The position numbers were made by a program, and so were the translations under genes. From contig PEKW01000002.1 in assembly GCA_002796995.1 (NCBI GenBank), positions 1-64,000 on the forward strand: DNA of 64,000 nucleotides. Reading direction: 5' to 3'. This document shows positions 54,214-63,057 of the stretch, in pieces. Numbering within the stretch: position 1 is the stretch's first letter; each line of letters starts with the position of its first letter. The DNA comes from Rhizobium sp. (GTDB lineage: Bacteria; Pseudomonadota; Alphaproteobacteria; Rhizobiales; Rhizobiaceae). The notes below the pieces were generated by a model, which was given only the letters and a program-made list of their open reading frames with translations, was not told the origin of the DNA and ran no database searches.

Positions 54214-54272
54214 AGATGTATTTGCATGTAATTAGTCTTGCTGCGATAGTCAAGATGTATGTAATTGCATCT
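54214..54272. promoter_or_regulatory. Paired operator-like repeats of the GST-MarR gap
   Basis: AGATGTATTTGCATGTAATTA (54214-54234) and AGATGTATGTAATTGCATCT (54253-54272) share AGATGTAT and TGCAT. The second has AGATG...CATCT ends and abuts the MarR start at 54273, so it suits autoregulation. Confidence 0.6.
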
Positions 54273-54725
54273 ATGTTCGACAAAAAGAAGACCGCTCCGT
54301 GTTCCGCCGCGAGCGCCACGGAACTCTGGGTAACGCTAACCCGCGCGCAGCAGCGGGTTCTCGCGGCGATGGAACGCGACCTCAAGGCGGCAGGCTTGCC
54401 GCCACTCAGCTGGTACGACGTGCTGTGGGAGCTCGATCGCGCGGAAGACGGCCGCCTGCGCCCTTTCGAGATCGAAGAGCGCACCCTGTTGACCCAGTAC
54501 AATCTGTCGCGGCTGATCGATCGGCTGGAGAAGGAGGCGCTGGTGCGCCGCGAGGTGTTCGACCAGGACAGTCGCGGACGCTGGGTTGTCATCACCGAGG
54601 CGGGGCGGGAAAGGCGCGCGCGCATGTGGACGATCTACGGGCGCTCGATCGAGGAGCATCTGGGAGCCCGGTTGAGCGAGGCGGAAGCGCAAATGCTGAC
54701 AGATCTGCTCAGGCGTCTGGCCTGA
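54273..54725 (+). CDS. MarR-family regulator divergent from GST
   Basis: The 150-residue winged-helix protein has ERTLLTQYNLSRLIDRLEKEALVRRE, in pieces, as helix-turn-helix (about 66-92) and DQDSRGRWVVITEAG as wing. It belongs to a MarR branch different from the two AAGATA-site paralogues. ATG 54273 is used; the upstream in-frame ATG at 54216 would run through the operator. It probably controls the GST gene. Confidence 0.87.
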   Translation: MFDKKKTAPCSAASATELWVTLTRAQQRVLAAMERDLKAAGLPPLSWYDVLWELDRAEDGRLRPFEIEERTLLTQYNLSRLIDRLEKEALVRREVFDQDSRGRWVVITEAGRERRARMWTIYGRSIEEHLGARLSEAEAQMLTDLLRRLA

Positions 54726-54743
54726 GCCGCGGCTGTGCCGCAG

Positions 54744-55217
54744 TCAGGCGATCAGCGACGCGGCGATGGCACCCAGCGCGTTGAGCGCATCCTGCGGCGA
54801 CAGACGGACCTGGAGGCCGCGCTGCCCCCCGTTCATGTAGACCAGCGGTTCCGCCATCGACTCGATCTCGATCGCCGTCGGTACAAGCTTCTTCTGGCCG
54901 AAGGGGCTGATGCCGCCCACCACATAGCCCGTCGTCTTCTCGGCCACGGCCGGCTTCATCATCGCCGCATGCTTGCCGCCGAAGGCGGCGGCGAGCTTCT
55001 TCATGCTCACCTCCTTGTCGGAGGGCACCACGACGCAGACCGGCTTGCCGTCGAGTTCGGCCATCAGCGTCTTCAGCACGCGATGCGGTGCCTCGCCGAT
55101 CGCCTCCGCCGCCTGCAGGCCGATGCGTTCGGCGTTCGGATCATAGTCATAGGGCACCGTGGCAAAAGCCACCCCGGCCTTTTCCAGGAACTGGGTCGCG
55201 CGCGTCGTCTTCGCCAT
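54744..55217 (-). CDS. ybaK: YbaK-type aminoacyl-tRNA deacylase
   Basis: The 157-residue protein is of the YbaK/EbsC family, which hydrolyses mischarged Cys-tRNA-Pro. The conserved Lys (VLKTLMAELDG, SDKEVSMKKLAAAFGGK, in pieces), GYVVGGISPFGQKK, and NGGQRGLQVRLSP near the end are diagnostic. It lies 4 bases downstream of the ArsC-like gene on the same strand, so the two are an operon. Confidence 0.93.
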   Translation of the reverse strand: MAKTTRATQFLEKAGVAFATVPYDYDPNAERIGLQAAEAIGEAPHRVLKTLMAELDGKPVCVVVPSDKEVSMKKLAAAFGGKHAAMMKPAVAEKTTGYVVGGISPFGQKKLVPTAIEIESMAEPLVYMNGGQRGLQVRLSPQDALNALGAIAASLIA

Positions 55218-55221
55218 GGCG

Positions 55222-55572
55222 TCAGGCCTTCAGCGCGGCGGCGTAGGTTTCCGGCTTGAAGCCGATCAGCAGTCTGCCGCCGGCCTCCAGCACCGGACGC
55301 TTGATCATCGACGGCTGGGCGAGCATCAGTTCGACCGCCTTGTCCTGGTCGAGATCGAGCTTCGCCTCGTCGGACAAATTCTTGAAGGTCGTGCCGGCGC
55401 GATTGAGTACGGTCTGCCAGCCGGCTTCGCCGCACCAGCGTTCGAGATGGTCCCGGTCTATGCCCGAGACCTTGTAGTCGTGGAAGGCATAATCGACGCC
55501 GTGATCTTCGAGCCAGAGGCGCGCCTTCTTCATCGTGTCGCAGTTCTTGATGCCGTAAATGCGTGCCTGCAT
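55222..55572 (-). CDS. ArsC/Spx-family reductase-like protein (YffB type)
   Basis: The 116-residue thioredoxin-fold protein has MQARIYGIKNCDTMKKARLWL, in pieces, with Cys11 in the ArsC/Spx position. It also has IKRPVLEAGGRLLIGF, the Arg-containing signature. YffB-like members lack proven arsenate reductase activity and may use glutathione. No ars genes are adjacent. It is followed at 4 bases by ybaK. Confidence 0.9.
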   Translation of the reverse strand: MQARIYGIKNCDTMKKARLWLEDHGVDYAFHDYKVSGIDRDHLERWCGEAGWQTVLNRAGTTFKNLSDEAKLDLDQDKAVELMLAQPSMIKRPVLEAGGRLLIGFKPETYAAALKA

Positions 55573-55769
55573 GGGTCAAAATCCGAAATGAAATCGAACA
55601 AGGCAGATAGCACGCGACGGCCTGAAGGCAAATGCACGTGGAGGTGTGGAGCAGGGGAGAGGGTAGCCGACGGTCGGGTCGCACGCACGATCGCAAACGT
55701 TAGCCGGAGAAGGACCGACCTTCGTCGGTCATATACGGATTGGTCCGATTCCGGCGCTGCGGGGCCGGC

Positions 55770-56717
55770 TCAGGCGGCCAGGGGAGAGGTCGCCGGCTCG
55801 ATCACCACCTGGTTTCGTCCGCCGGTCTTGGCGGCATAGAGTGCAAGGTCGGCGCGCCGGATCAGATCGTCGAGGTTCTCCTCGACCGCCCCGGCCGTGC
55901 TCACGCCGGCGCTGACCGTGAGGTGTAGCGACACGCCGCTCGCCGTGCCGAATTCGAGGATCTCGACATTGCGGCGAACCATGTCGGCGATCGCCGCGCA
56001 GCGCTCGACGCTGGTATCCGGCATCATCAGCACGAATTCCTCGCCGCCCCAGCGGGCCAGCAGGTCGCCGCTGTGGACGACCGACTTCAGGATCTGGGTG
56101 AATTCGCAGATCACGGTATCGCCGACCTCGTGGCCGTATCCGTCATTGACCGCCTTGAAGCCGTCGAGGTCGAAGAGGATGACCGAAACCGGGTCCTGCA
56201 CCTGCTGGCAGCGGGCAAGCTCCCTGGCCGCCAGATTGGTGAAGGCGCGGGGATTGTTGATGCCGGACAGCGGGTCGGTATTGGCGAGCCGTTCCAGCTC
56301 GTGCTGGTAGCCGTGCCGTTCGGTCAGGTCGCGCAGCACGGCGATGAAGACCGGCCCGTCGATGCCGCCGGTGCGCAGGATGGTGGCGCCGAGATTGATC
56401 TCGGTTCCGTCCGCGCGGTAGCCGATTATGAAGGATTTCCGGCTGCCCATGTATTTCGCGTCCACCTGACCTTCCATGAAGCCGGCCAGGTGGTGGCGGT
56501 GGATCTGGCGATAGCGCGGCGGCAGCAGCGCCTCGATGGGCTGGCCGACAAGGCTGGCCGGCGTCTGCTGAAAAAGGCTTTCCACCGCGTGATTGCAATA
56601 GAGGATCGTGCCGTCCGCGTCGATCGCGACGATGCCGTCTTCCATTTCGGCGACGATCTTGCGGTAGACCGTGTCGTCGAGGCGCGATGGCTCTCCGTGA
56701 GGGGATAGAGAAGCCAT
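55770..56717 (-). CDS. PAS-GGDEF diguanylate cyclase
   Basis: The 315-residue cytosolic protein has a PAS domain (about 18-135) and a GGDEF domain (about 145-310). RWGGEEF is the intact active-site motif, and FDLDGFKAVND and AADLALYAAK-like segments fit an active cyclase. The residues five places upstream of GGEEF lack the RxxD I-site (HSGD instead), so product inhibition may be absent. Its start region has AT-rich sequence. It lies just downstream of the globin-coupled receptor, and a shared gas or redox signal is possible. Confidence 0.93.
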   Translation of the reverse strand: MASLSPHGEPSRLDDTVYRKIVAEMEDGIVAIDADGTILYCNHAVESLFQQTPASLVGQPIEALLPPRYRQIHRHHLAGFMEGQVDAKYMGSRKSFIIGYRADGTEINLGATILRTGGIDGPVFIAVLRDLTERHGYQHELERLANTDPLSGINNPRAFTNLAARELARCQQVQDPVSVILFDLDGFKAVNDGYGHEVGDTVICEFTQILKSVVHSGDLLARWGGEEFVLMMPDTSVERCAAIADMVRRNVEILEFGTASGVSLHLTVSAGVSTAGAVEENLDDLIRRADLALYAAKTGGRNQVVIEPATSPLAA

Positions 56718-56857
56718 GAGAAAATCCTTTTAAAGACAATATAGTTATACTTTGTAAGCTGAATCTACCGAACCACTTATTTCTTAATGGAGCTTTGCCT
56801 GCAGGCCGGGGACCGCCCCGACCTGCGGCTATCGTAAACGAAGCATGACGCGGCGGT

Positions 56858-58426
56858 TCAGGCGGCCGACCGTCTGCCGGGCGCGCCGGACCCAGTGCCC
56901 GACACCCGCGCATCCGTCCTGTCGGTGGCGAATTGCCGGATCATCCCGACGATCCGGCCGATCTCGGCGGCAAGGGCGTGGGTGGCCGCGGTCGACTGCT
57001 CGACCATGGCGGCATTCTGCTGGGTGGCCTGGTCCATGCTGTTGACGGCGGTGTTGATCTCGGTGAGCGCCGTCGACTGTTCGCGGGCCGCCAGGACGAT
57101 GGCGCCGATATGATGCGTCAGCTCGCTGACATCGGCGGCGATCCCCTGCAGCGCCTCGCCGGTATGGCCGACCAGGGCCACGCCGCTGCGCACCTGCTCG
57201 CCGGACCGGGTGATCAACTCCTTGATCTCGCGCGCCGCCTGGGCCGAGCGTTGGGCCAGTTCGCGAACCTCCTGCGCGACGACAGCAAACCCCTTGCCGG
57301 CCTCGCCGGCGCGGGCCGCCTCGACCCCGGCATTCAGCGCCAGCAGGTTCGTCTGGAAGGCGATGTTGTCGATCACGCCGATGATGTTGCCGATCGCACT
57401 GGAGGAGGCCTCGATCGCATCCATGGCTGAGACCGCCTGCTTGACGATCTCGCCCGAGTGCTCGGCCCCGCTCTTCATCCTCGCCACCAGCAGACCGGCC
57501 TCGCCGGCGCGGCGGGTCGAGTCGCCCACTGTCGTGGTGATCTCGTCGAGCGAGGCCGCCGTCTCCTCAAGCGAGGCTGCCTGTCGCTCGGTACGCTTGG
57601 CCAGATCCTCCGCCGCCTGCCGGATCTCCTCGCTGCCATTGTTGATCTGATGCATGCCGGCCTCGATGGCGCCGATCGTCGCGGCCAGCTCCTGCGTCGC
57701 ATTGTTGAAGTCGGAACAGACCGAGTGATAGGCCATCGGCACGTCGTGGGCCATGCAGTGGGTCAGGTCCTTGGCGGCGATGCGCGCCATGGCCTCGCCG
57801 AAGATGTCGCAGACCAGGTTCCGCTCGGCGGCGATCGCCTCGGCTTGCGCCTTCTGCTTGGCCGCCTCCGCTTCGTCGATATAGACGGAGATGGCGAGAT
57901 CCATGTCGAGCATCACGGCCTTCACCAGCGCGCCGAGCACGCGCCCCGTCTCCTCCGCCTTGGCCCGCCCCTTGCCGAACAGGCCCTGGCCGGCGAAGGC
58001 CTCGCGCACCACTTCCTGGACCAGATGGTCGAGCACGATGGCGTAGCCGCCGATATACCAGCGCGGTTCCAGCCCGATCCGGGCATGGACCGTGCCAATC
58101 GTGCGGACCTTCGCCACGTAGTCGGCGCTGAAATCGCCCTCGGATATGTTCGACCAGTGGTTCACCTGCGCACCCTTGGCGCGGCTGATATGCTCGTTGG
58201 AGGCGAAGAAGCGGCGCACCTCGGGTGTCTCGCGCAGCTGCGCATAGAACTTGTCGAGCCCCTTGGGCAGTTCCCGGTCGACCAGCGCCTTAAGGCTGCG
58301 GATCCCGTCCCGGTCGCTCTTCGACAGCTGCATGAAATCGAGCCGCTGCTCGACACTCGCTCCCGCTGATGGTCCGACCGCTGGCGTGGTCGTGGAATGC
58401 ACGGCGTCCTGCTTGAAATTGCTCAT
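56858..58426 (-). CDS. Globin-coupled methyl-accepting chemotaxis protein (HemAT-like)
   Basis: The 522-residue soluble receptor has an N-terminal protoglobin domain (about 25-190) and a C-terminal MCP signalling domain (about 230-505). The proximal haem ligand is predicted as His114 in [14 protein letters not shown]. The signalling tip [16 protein letters not shown] and [21 protein letters not shown]-like segments are complete. No membrane segments are seen. It senses oxygen or another gas and feeds CheA. The diguanylate cyclase gene lies 140 bases downstream on the same strand. The C-terminal tail has no recognisable NWETF pentapeptide. Confidence 0.94.
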   Translation of the reverse strand: MSNFKQDAVHSTTTPAVGPSAGASVEQRLDFMQLSKSDRDGIRSLKALVDRELPKGLDKFYAQLRETPEVRRFFASNEHISRAKGAQVNHWSNISEGDFSADYVAKVRTIGTVHARIGLEPRWYIGGYAIVLDHLVQEVVREAFAGQGLFGKGRAKAEETGRVLGALVKAVMLDMDLAISVYIDEAEAAKQKAQAEAIAAERNLVCDIFGEAMARIAAKDLTHCMAHDVPMAYHSVCSDFNNATQELAATIGAIEAGMHQINNGSEEIRQAAEDLAKRTERQAASLEETAASLDEITTTVGDSTRRAGEAGLLVARMKSGAEHSGEIVKQAVSAMDAIEASSSAIGNIIGVIDNIAFQTNLLALNAGVEAARAGEAGKGFAVVAQEVRELAQRSAQAAREIKELITRSGEQVRSGVALVGHTGEALQGIAADVSELTHHIGAIVLAAREQSTALTEINTAVNSMDQATQQNAAMVEQSTAATHALAAEIGRIVGMIRQFATDRTDARVSGTGSGAPGRRSAA

Positions 58427-58807
58427 GGCGGCCCCCTCGCCGATAAAAGATCTCTGGAAATTTTGGTTCGCCTAATATTGATCGCGAATCTTCTATGGAT
58501 AGGTTAGGATACTATGGTTTATGAATAGTAACGTCTCGATATATTAAGATATTCTCAAATATGTAAACGTAATTTACATGCTGAGGAGCGAGGGAGATGC
58601 CATTAAAATTGACAATCGCCAACTAAAATCGGTCGCGGAGGAGACTAATAGTTGCGAAAGACACTATCTATTGCTGGCATGGCAGAACAATGGACAGTAA
58701 AAGTGAGCCCGTGCGGCCGAGTTGGCGACAGGTCGGCCTCAGGTCAGGGGAGGGTGGCGAGGCAGATGTGGCGGGCGTGACGCTGCGGGACCCCGTCGAT
58801 CCCGTGG
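58427..58807. other. AT-rich intergenic region, no gene seen
   Basis: Of the 381 bases, about 58470-58600 is strongly AT-rich (for example TTTATGAATAGTAACG, ATATTAAGATATTC) against GC-rich neighbours. It must hold the promoter of the chemotaxis receptor. Small open frames are present but none has a signal peptide, family resemblance or ribosome site. No tRNA or repeat was recognised. Confidence 0.6.
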
Positions 58808-59593
58808 CTAGCCGCCAATGCTCTCGGCGGCCTTCTTGGCCCTCTCGGCGGCCGACTGGGCGTCCATGATCGCCTGGACCGCCTCCTCGAGACCCTTGGC
58901 CGCCTGGCCTTCGGCGAGCCGGGCAAAATCCGCACTCGTCCGGGCATGGAGATCCGCCGCCTCGCGAAACGCCTGAATGGCCGACTGATCGCCCCGGGCT
59001 TCGGCCTCCCTGGCATAGTCGACCATGGATTCGGCGCTGATGGCCATCTGGTTGGCGCTCACCGCATAATGCATGGCGACCTGCGCCTCGTTCAGGCTGG
59101 TCACGGTCGAGGTGCCCCGGTCGTTCATGAAGGTCGTGTCCCAGTCCAGAGCGGCGGACGAGACGCTGCAATGCGCTTCCATATAGGCCTGGAACTTCGC
59201 GGTCAGGCGTCCCAATCCCTCCGAGTCGGACTCCCGCGTCCGCGCGCCCTTCCCCAGCTTGACCCCGTAGTCCACCCCGAGCTTGAAGCCCTCCTGCAGG
59301 CCGTCGCCAAATCCGAGACGTTCGTCGCCGGGCAAGAGCGACTCGGGCGTCGGGACCCTCAGCAGAACGGTTGTGGCGTTCTCGACAGGACTCTTCGACA
59401 GGTCGTTATAACCGTCCACCACGCCGCGCAGCCATCCGGGATAGGCGCCCTTGCACGCACCGCTGTGAAACTCGGGCGTGTCGCGATCCGCCCGCGAGAC
59501 GGTCGCGCCCCAGAGGCTTGCGAAAACGGTCAGGGCCGCCGCAAACGCTGCGTGCCGCGCCCTTAGGCCTGCTCTGCAAATGAACCTCACCAC
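58808..59593 (-). CDS. Exported protein of unknown function
   Basis: The 261-residue protein starts at GTG (GGGAGGGCAAGCAA upstream). It has a signal peptide ending near VSRADRD (about 36). Two Cys (HSGACKG, EAHCSVSS) could form a disulfide. Its middle (GDGLQEGFKLGVDYGVKLG) is Gly-rich, and the C-terminal third is helical and Ala/Glu-rich (REAEARGDQSAIQAFREAADLH, in pieces). No family is recognised. Nothing on either side suggests a partner. Confidence 0.68.
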   Translation of the reverse strand: MVRFICRAGLRARHAAFAAALTVFASLWGATVSRADRDTPEFHSGACKGAYPGWLRGVVDGYNDLSKSPVENATTVLLRVPTPESLLPGDERLGFGDGLQEGFKLGVDYGVKLGKGARTRESDSEGLGRLTAKFQAYMEAHCSVSSAALDWDTTFMNDRGTSTVTSLNEAQVAMHYAVSANQMAISAESMVDYAREAEARGDQSAIQAFREAADLHARTSADFARLAEGQAAKGLEEAVQAIMDAQSAAERAKKAAESIGG

Positions 59594-60241
59594 TTGCTTG
59601 CCCTCCCGCTTCGCCCGGGCCGCACGGCACCACGCACGTCTGTCCGGATGATATTGACCCTAAGGACAGAATTGATGAAAGGCATTGACCTGGGTCAGGT
59701 CTGCGGACGAAAGGGCGCGCCGATCGTCGGGCAATGACGACGGGTGGTGCTCGTGGTCATGACACGGCCAAGGTACCGGCATCCGGCCGGGAAGGTCAAT
59801 GCAGGTCGACGCGGCCGCAAGGTGAGTTATCGAGACGAAATGCGTCGTCAGCGGAGGACGGAACGTCGGCGTTCCGTCCCTAGCGCCGCAAGGTGGCCCG
59901 GAAGCCTATTCCCACTCGATTATTAACTGACATATTAAGCATCTGAATTCTTTGCACAAAATATTTTGTCAATTTCCATATACCGTCATATAGACCGTCA
60001 AAAATACCGGCCTTTGAAATCATTGGCTTTTCCTGGCAGATCGCGGAAATTGTGGTTCCGCCATCTATCGGCAGGCGCGGCGGCGACATCACTCCGAAAG
60101 TCACCTCGGCCTGCACCGCCGCCTCTACGCCAGACTACGCCGGCCACGATTCAGCCTCCCGGAATTATACCGTCACGGGCTCGGTCCGCCATCCCCCTCT
60201 TAATGGGATGGCCGTCGCGCGAGGGCTAGGAAAATTGTAAG
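59594..60241. other. Gene-free, partly AT-rich junction before the hip operon
   Basis: No convincing gene was found in 648 bases. 59920-60010 is AT-rich and includes the perfect palindrome ACAAAATATTTTGT (59956-59969) and the related words ACCGTCATATAG and ACCGTCAAAA. Two small frames (60-78 codons) lack ribosome sites and family resemblance. No tRNA was recognised. It may mark the edge of an island. Confidence 0.55.
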
Positions 60242-60278
60242 CTTCGTGCTACATATTCTGCCAATCTGTAGTGCGAAG
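60242..60278. promoter_or_regulatory. HipB-type operator
   Basis: CTTCGTGCTACA (60242-60253) and TGTAGTGCGAAG (60267-60278) form an inverted repeat matching at 10 of 12 positions, 7 bases before the hipB ATG. Its position fits autorepression by HipB or HipBA. Confidence 0.7.
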
Positions 60279-60285
60279 GTTTCAA

Positions 60286-60621
60286 ATGCCTACACCACAT
60301 AATCCTCCCGCCGCTGTGCGGCGCGCCCTACGCAAACTCGGAGCGGACATCCACGATGCCCGTCGGCGTCGGCGGCTGCCGATGGCTGTCGTCGCGGAAC
60401 GCGCCTTCACTTCCCGCTCGACCCTGCAAAAAGTCGAGGCCGGGGACACCAATGTCAGCATCGGCATTTATGCGGGCGTCCTTCAGGCGCTCGGCCTGCT
60501 CGACGGTCTGGGCCAGATCGCCGACATCGGCAACGACCCAGTTGGGCAAGCGCTCGCCAGCGCGGAACTGCCCAAGCACGTCCATCTCAAGCGAACAGTC
60601 GGATCATCTCGCGATGGCTGA
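60286..60621 (+). CDS. hipB: HipB-like XRE antitoxin/regulator
   Basis: The 111-residue XRE protein has RRALRKLGADIHDARRRRRL, FTSRSTLQKVEAGDTNVSIG and YAGVLQALGLLDGL, in pieces, giving a helix-turn-helix at about 30-70. GAAGG lies 6 bases before the ATG. The upstream GTG at 60271 lies inside the operator and is less likely. It overlaps hipA by 8 bases. HipB proteins bind the operator and neutralise HipA; autoregulation is expected from the inverted repeat. Confidence 0.85.
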   Translation: MPTPHNPPAAVRRALRKLGADIHDARRRRRLPMAVVAERAFTSRSTLQKVEAGDTNVSIGIYAGVLQALGLLDGLGQIADIGNDPVGQALASAELPKHVHLKRTVGSSRDG

Positions 60622-61861
60622 CTTCGAGGTACATATCGACCTGGATGGACGCACGCGCCCTATCGGCCTGGCGAGGAGCAATCGCGTTCGAGGCACGGAG
60701 ACTATCCTTTTCGAATATGATGGCGCGTGGCTCGCCGATCCCGACCGGTTCTCGCTTGAGCCTGCCCTTGCCCTAACCCGCGGTGCCTTCGCCCCTCCTG
60801 CCGGACTGGTGATTTTTGGCTCCATCGGAGACTCAGCGCCCGACACATGGGGGCGCCGTCTTATGCAACGGGCCGAGCGCCGTCTTGCCGAACGCGAAGG
60901 GCGTGCCGTTCGCACCCTTGCGGAAAGCGATTACCTGCTCGGCGTCGCCGACGAGACTCGCCTGGGTGCCCTCAGATTCCGCTGGGCAGGCGAAGAGGCG
61001 TTCCAAGCGCCGATCCGCGCCGGCGTCCCCGCCCTGATCGAACTCGGGCGGCTGCTCCAGATCACCGAACGGATCCTCCGGGACGAGGAAACGGACGAGG
61101 ACCTTCAACTCATCTTCGCCCCCGGCTCCTCCCTCGGCGGCGCGCGGCCGAAAGCGTCGGTCATCGACCAGCACGGACACCTCTCCATCGCCAAATTCCC
61201 GAAGGAGACCGACGATTACAGCATGGAGACGTGGGAGGAGATTGCGCTACGGCTGGCTGACCAAGCCGGCATCACTACCCCTCACCATGAGCTGATTGAG
61301 GTCGCCGGCAAGGCGGTGGTGCTGTCGCGGCGCTTCGATCGCGCCGGCCCGATCCGCACTCCTTTCCTATCTGCAATGGCGATGATGGGCGCCAAGGACG
61401 GGGAGCGCGGCAGCTACCCGGAGATCGTCGACGCTCTTACGCAACATGGTGCGCAGGGGAAGACCGACGCTCATGCCCTCTATCGGCGCGTCGTCTTCAA
61501 CGTGTTGATTTCCAATGTCGACGATCACCTGCGCAACCATGGTTTCCTTTGGCTCGGCAAGGCGGGATGGTCTCTTTCTCCCGCCTATGACCTCAATCCC
61601 GTGCCCACCGATCTCAAGGCCCGCGTGCTAACGACGAACATCGACCTCGACGAGGGCACCTGCTCGCTTGACCTGCTTGAAGCGGCTTCGGAGTTCTTCG
61701 GCCTCACACTGCTGCAGGCCCGCGCAATCATCAAAGAGGTCGCGACCGTGACCGCGACGTGGCGTGAAACCGCCAAGGCGGCCGGCGCCCGCTCCGCCGA
61801 AATTACCCGGATGGCCAGCGCCTTCGAGCACGATGATCTCAAGCGGGCGCTGGCGCTATGA
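60614..61861 (+). CDS. hipA: HipA-like serine/threonine kinase toxin
   Basis: The 415-residue protein has the HipA N-subdomain (about 1-110) and the kinase-like core. Motifs are complete: Gly/Ser-rich loop GSSLGGARPK (171-180), AKFPK with Lys194, NVDDHLRNHG (301-310, catalytic Asp), and SPAYDLNPV (322-330, metal Asp). HipA toxins phosphorylate aminoacyl-tRNA synthetases such as GltX and halt growth. The start at 60614 lies inside the end of hipB, and the stop overlaps the next gene (ATGA). A kinase with all catalytic parts is therefore tied to two further genes. Confidence 0.92.
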   Translation: MADFEVHIDLDGRTRPIGLARSNRVRGTETILFEYDGAWLADPDRFSLEPALALTRGAFAPPAGLVIFGSIGDSAPDTWGRRLMQRAERRLAEREGRAVRTLAESDYLLGVADETRLGALRFRWAGEEAFQAPIRAGVPALIELGRLLQITERILRDEETDEDLQLIFAPGSSLGGARPKASVIDQHGHLSIAKFPKETDDYSMETWEEIALRLADQAGITTPHHELIEVAGKAVVLSRRFDRAGPIRTPFLSAMAMMGAKDGERGSYPEIVDALTQHGAQGKTDAHALYRRVVFNVLISNVDDHLRNHGFLWLGKAGWSLSPAYDLNPVPTDLKARVLTTNIDLDEGTCSLDLLEAASEFFGLTLLQARAIIKEVATVTATWRETAKAAGARSAEITRMASAFEHDDLKRALAL

Positions 61862-62982
61862 CCCGAACCTTCATCTACAGCTTCGCACCTCCATCACTTG
61901 ACCCGTCCCCCGGCGCGACCATCGCGCTGGACGTCTCTGAGATCGAAGACGCCGGCATTCGCGAAGTGCTTCAGACGCCGGGCGCAGCCTATGGCGCGTG
62001 GTCAATCTTGGATGCGCTGCTGGCACCGACCGGCACGGGCACGTCCTTCATTTTCAGACAACCGCTTGGCCAGGCGCGCGAAGTGAAGGTCGCGTTGTCA
62101 GGCCTGTTCGGACGGTTCGTTGCCCGCGCTTATCTCGAGCGATATTTCGATCTCTCCATCTTCGCCCATCTCGGCAACCACATGATCGATCTCGACCGTC
62201 GCAAGCAGGTCAGGATCAAGCGCCTCGCCCGAGGTGACCTCCCCGACTGGATCGCATGCAAATCGGATCTGACCTCACTCACGATCGCGGAGGCCAAGGG
62301 CTGTCACGACCCGGGCGGACCGGCGAAAGCACTCGCGCGCGCCTGGACGCAAGCCGGACGCATCGACGTGACGGTCAAAGGCCGAAAGGTCACGGTAAAG
62401 CGGATCGCGGTCGCCAGCCGGTGGGGCGTGGCCAATTCCAATCCCGCTGACGCCCACCTGTCGGTTCGCGATCCCATCGACAAGGGCGATCCCATCGATC
62501 CGCAAGACAAGGACGCCCCCTTCATCGGCCTGCTTCGTCTGCATGTCGCCAGTATGATCGAACCTCTCGGGCATACAGAACTCGCCCAGGCGCTGCGCGC
62601 TCTAACACGCCAAACCTTTCCGCGACCACTCCGGGATGCCGCCGCGCGCGCGCGCGGCGCACTCGACAGTGCGCCGACAGGACAAGTGGAAAAGACCCAC
62701 GATATCGGCGGCCTGGTGGGCGGGATCGTCACGCGGGCCGGCCCGATTACTGACGCGGTCGCTAGTACCGTCGATCAGGAGGCCCTGGCCCGGCTCAACC
62801 TTCGTCCGGTTTTCGTCGGAGTAGACCGGGATCTGATCCGTGCGGCAATCGATGGCGAAGCGGAGACCATTCGCGGTCGTCTGGCTGAAAAGGTGAGCCC
62901 CGATGAGTTCGCGCGACCGGACCGCGCTGGCGGCTGGATCATCCCGCTCGGCATGGAACGGCGCATAGTTGGAGGGGCCTGA
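61858..62982 (+). CDS. Protein with PD-(D/E)xK-like motif, unknown function
   Basis: The 374-residue protein is translated from an ATG that overlaps the hipA stop. A stretch GDLPDWIACKSD...TIAEAKG (about 127-148) gives Asp130 and Glu145-x-Lys147, with Glu94 (AYLERYFD) upstream. This spacing is that of the PD-(D/E)xK nuclease core. The C-terminal part is Arg/Ala-rich and has a GGLVGGIVTRAG stretch. No family is recognised by me. Context (hipBA before, ATPase after) suggests a nuclease-like partner of the ATPase, but that is inference. Confidence 0.7.
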   Translation: MTRTFIYSFAPPSLDPSPGATIALDVSEIEDAGIREVLQTPGAAYGAWSILDALLAPTGTGTSFIFRQPLGQAREVKVALSGLFGRFVARAYLERYFDLSIFAHLGNHMIDLDRRKQVRIKRLARGDLPDWIACKSDLTSLTIAEAKGCHDPGGPAKALARAWTQAGRIDVTVKGRKVTVKRIAVASRWGVANSNPADAHLSVRDPIDKGDPIDPQDKDAPFIGLLRLHVASMIEPLGHTELAQALRALTRQTFPRPLRDAAARARGALDSAPTGQVEKTHDIGGLVGGIVTRAGPITDAVASTVDQEALARLNLRPVFVGVDRDLIRAAIDGEAETIRGRLAEKVSPDEFARPDRAGGWIIPLGMERRIVGGA

Positions 62983-63057
62983 TGAGACACGGCCAATTGG
63001 AAATATCAAAAAGAGCTGGCCAATCAAAGTAAGGCCAAATGGGGGGAGCCCAGGACG

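Noticed and set aside
58427-58807. Possible tRNA or small RNA in the AT-rich gap
   Set aside because: I looked for a cloverleaf, TTCGA-type T-loop and a terminator hairpin and found none; structure prediction would be needed to revisit this.
59744-59926. Plus-strand frame of 60 codons in the junction
   Set aside because: Arg-rich product with no ribosome site or conserved feature; likely chance.
59880-60116. Minus-strand frame of 78 codons in the AT-rich junction
   Set aside because: No ribosome site, no family resemblance, and it spans the palindrome and AT-rich run; composition differs from real genes nearby.
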